Shown here: positions 14,002-14,299 of the stretch, piece by piece
How the letters are laid out: the number at the start of each line of letters is the position of its first letter
How positions within the stretch are numbered: position 1 is the stretch's first letter
Assembly: GCF_002311515.1 (NCBI RefSeq)
Contig: NZ_DCAO01000064.1
Location: forward strand, 25,622-39,920
DNA: 14,299 bases
DNA from: Thalassospira sp. UBA1131
GTDB lineage: Bacteria; Pseudomonadota; Alphaproteobacteria; Rhodospirillales; Thalassospiraceae
Reading direction: 5' to 3'
The notes under the pieces: generated by a model
Told to the model about the DNA's origin: nothing
Databases searched by the model: none
What the model saw: the letters and a program-made list of their open reading frames with translations, nothing else
Position numbers and translations under genes: made by a program

Positions 14002-14299
14002 TTACGACCAACTGGCCTTGGCAACACGCATGAAGTTTTGGCCCATGATTTTATCGACGTCATCGGGCGAATAACCAATCGAAATCAGGGCATCTGCAAG
14101 GGCGGGGAGCTTGCGCGGATCAAAGACCGCAGCGCCACCTGCGCCGGGGCCGTAGCCACTGTCGGCGGGCCAATAGAAGTCCTTGTCAACACTATCCGGG
14201 AAGTCGTTGGTCCCGGCGACGGAGGGCATGGTATCAAGCCCGATGCCAACGTGATCAACCCCGACCAGATCAACGGCATATTTGATATGGCGGATCATG
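14002..14299 (-). CDS. Peptidase M19 (membrane dipeptidase)-like protein, C-terminal part
   Basis: The frame runs off the right edge, so only the last 98 or so residues are seen; the true start lies outside the window. The segment matches the C-terminal part of the renal dipeptidase (M19) family, zinc-dependent TIM-barrel hydrolases of dipeptides. It has 'HIKYAVDLVGVDHVGIGLD', a pattern close to the family's D-H-V-G-I-G-S-D, and the ending 'ALADALISIGYSPDDVDKIMGQNFMRVAK', which resembles the usual last helices. Leu replaces the common Ser in G-I-G-S-D, and the usual F-D-G does not follow, so it may be a divergent subgroup. The metal ligands are outside the window. Confidence 0.82.
   Translation of the reverse strand, partial: MIRHIKYAVDLVGVDHVGIGLDTMPSVAGTNDFPDSVDKDFYWPADSGYGPGAGGAAVFDPRKLPALADALISIGYSPDDVDKIMGQNFMRVAKASWS

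Overview
The window looks like chromosomal DNA of an alphaproteobacterium, probably Rhodospirillales and possibly a Thalassospira-like marine species. This is inferred from moderate-to-high GC, the codon style, the helicase with a long K/A-rich tail, and the mix of ParE, YciA, Rrf2 and copper amine oxidase genes. No rRNA, tRNA, CRISPR array or recognisable transposase was seen.

Layout. Positions 1-233 are non-coding. A GNAT acetyltransferase and an Rrf2-type regulator (234-1185, +) form a tight pair that faces a DEAD-box RNA helicase (1277-3130, -) across a strong bidirectional terminator. Divergent from the helicase is a two-gene hydrolase operon (3336-4660, +): an isochorismatase-family hydrolase overlapping an alpha/beta hydrolase by four bases. 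It converges on an unknown lipoprotein gene (4657-5259, -). From 5412 to 6743 lies the most unusual part: a 43-bp near-perfect copy of the 3' end of parE stands 1,289 bp from the real parE 3' end. Between the two copies is AT-rich DNA carrying one outer-membrane beta-barrel gene. parE (topoisomerase IV subunit B, 6703-8685, -) follows, then yciA-type acyl-CoA thioesterase and a small secreted protein (8981-9858, +). These converge on a two-gene unit read leftward: a cytoplasmic-type copper amine oxidase (10671-12599, -) followed by a membrane protein with an HCxGMCG motif (9855-10640, -). An AraC-family regulator (12955-13989, +) diverges from the amine oxidase across a 355-bp region with two dyads. 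The right edge holds the C-terminal part of a peptidase M19-like protein.

How the parts may work together. The AraC regulator is the natural candidate to control the amine oxidase. The HCxGMCG membrane protein, from a family often linked to metal or cytochrome maturation, may help supply copper to that enzyme; this is inference from position. The parE-bounded segment is best read as a small cassette integrated into the 3' end of parE with the gene end restored. The original parE terminator appears to have been left behind beyond the distal repeat. The segment encodes no integrase, so it would be a decayed island remnant or an element mobilised in trans.
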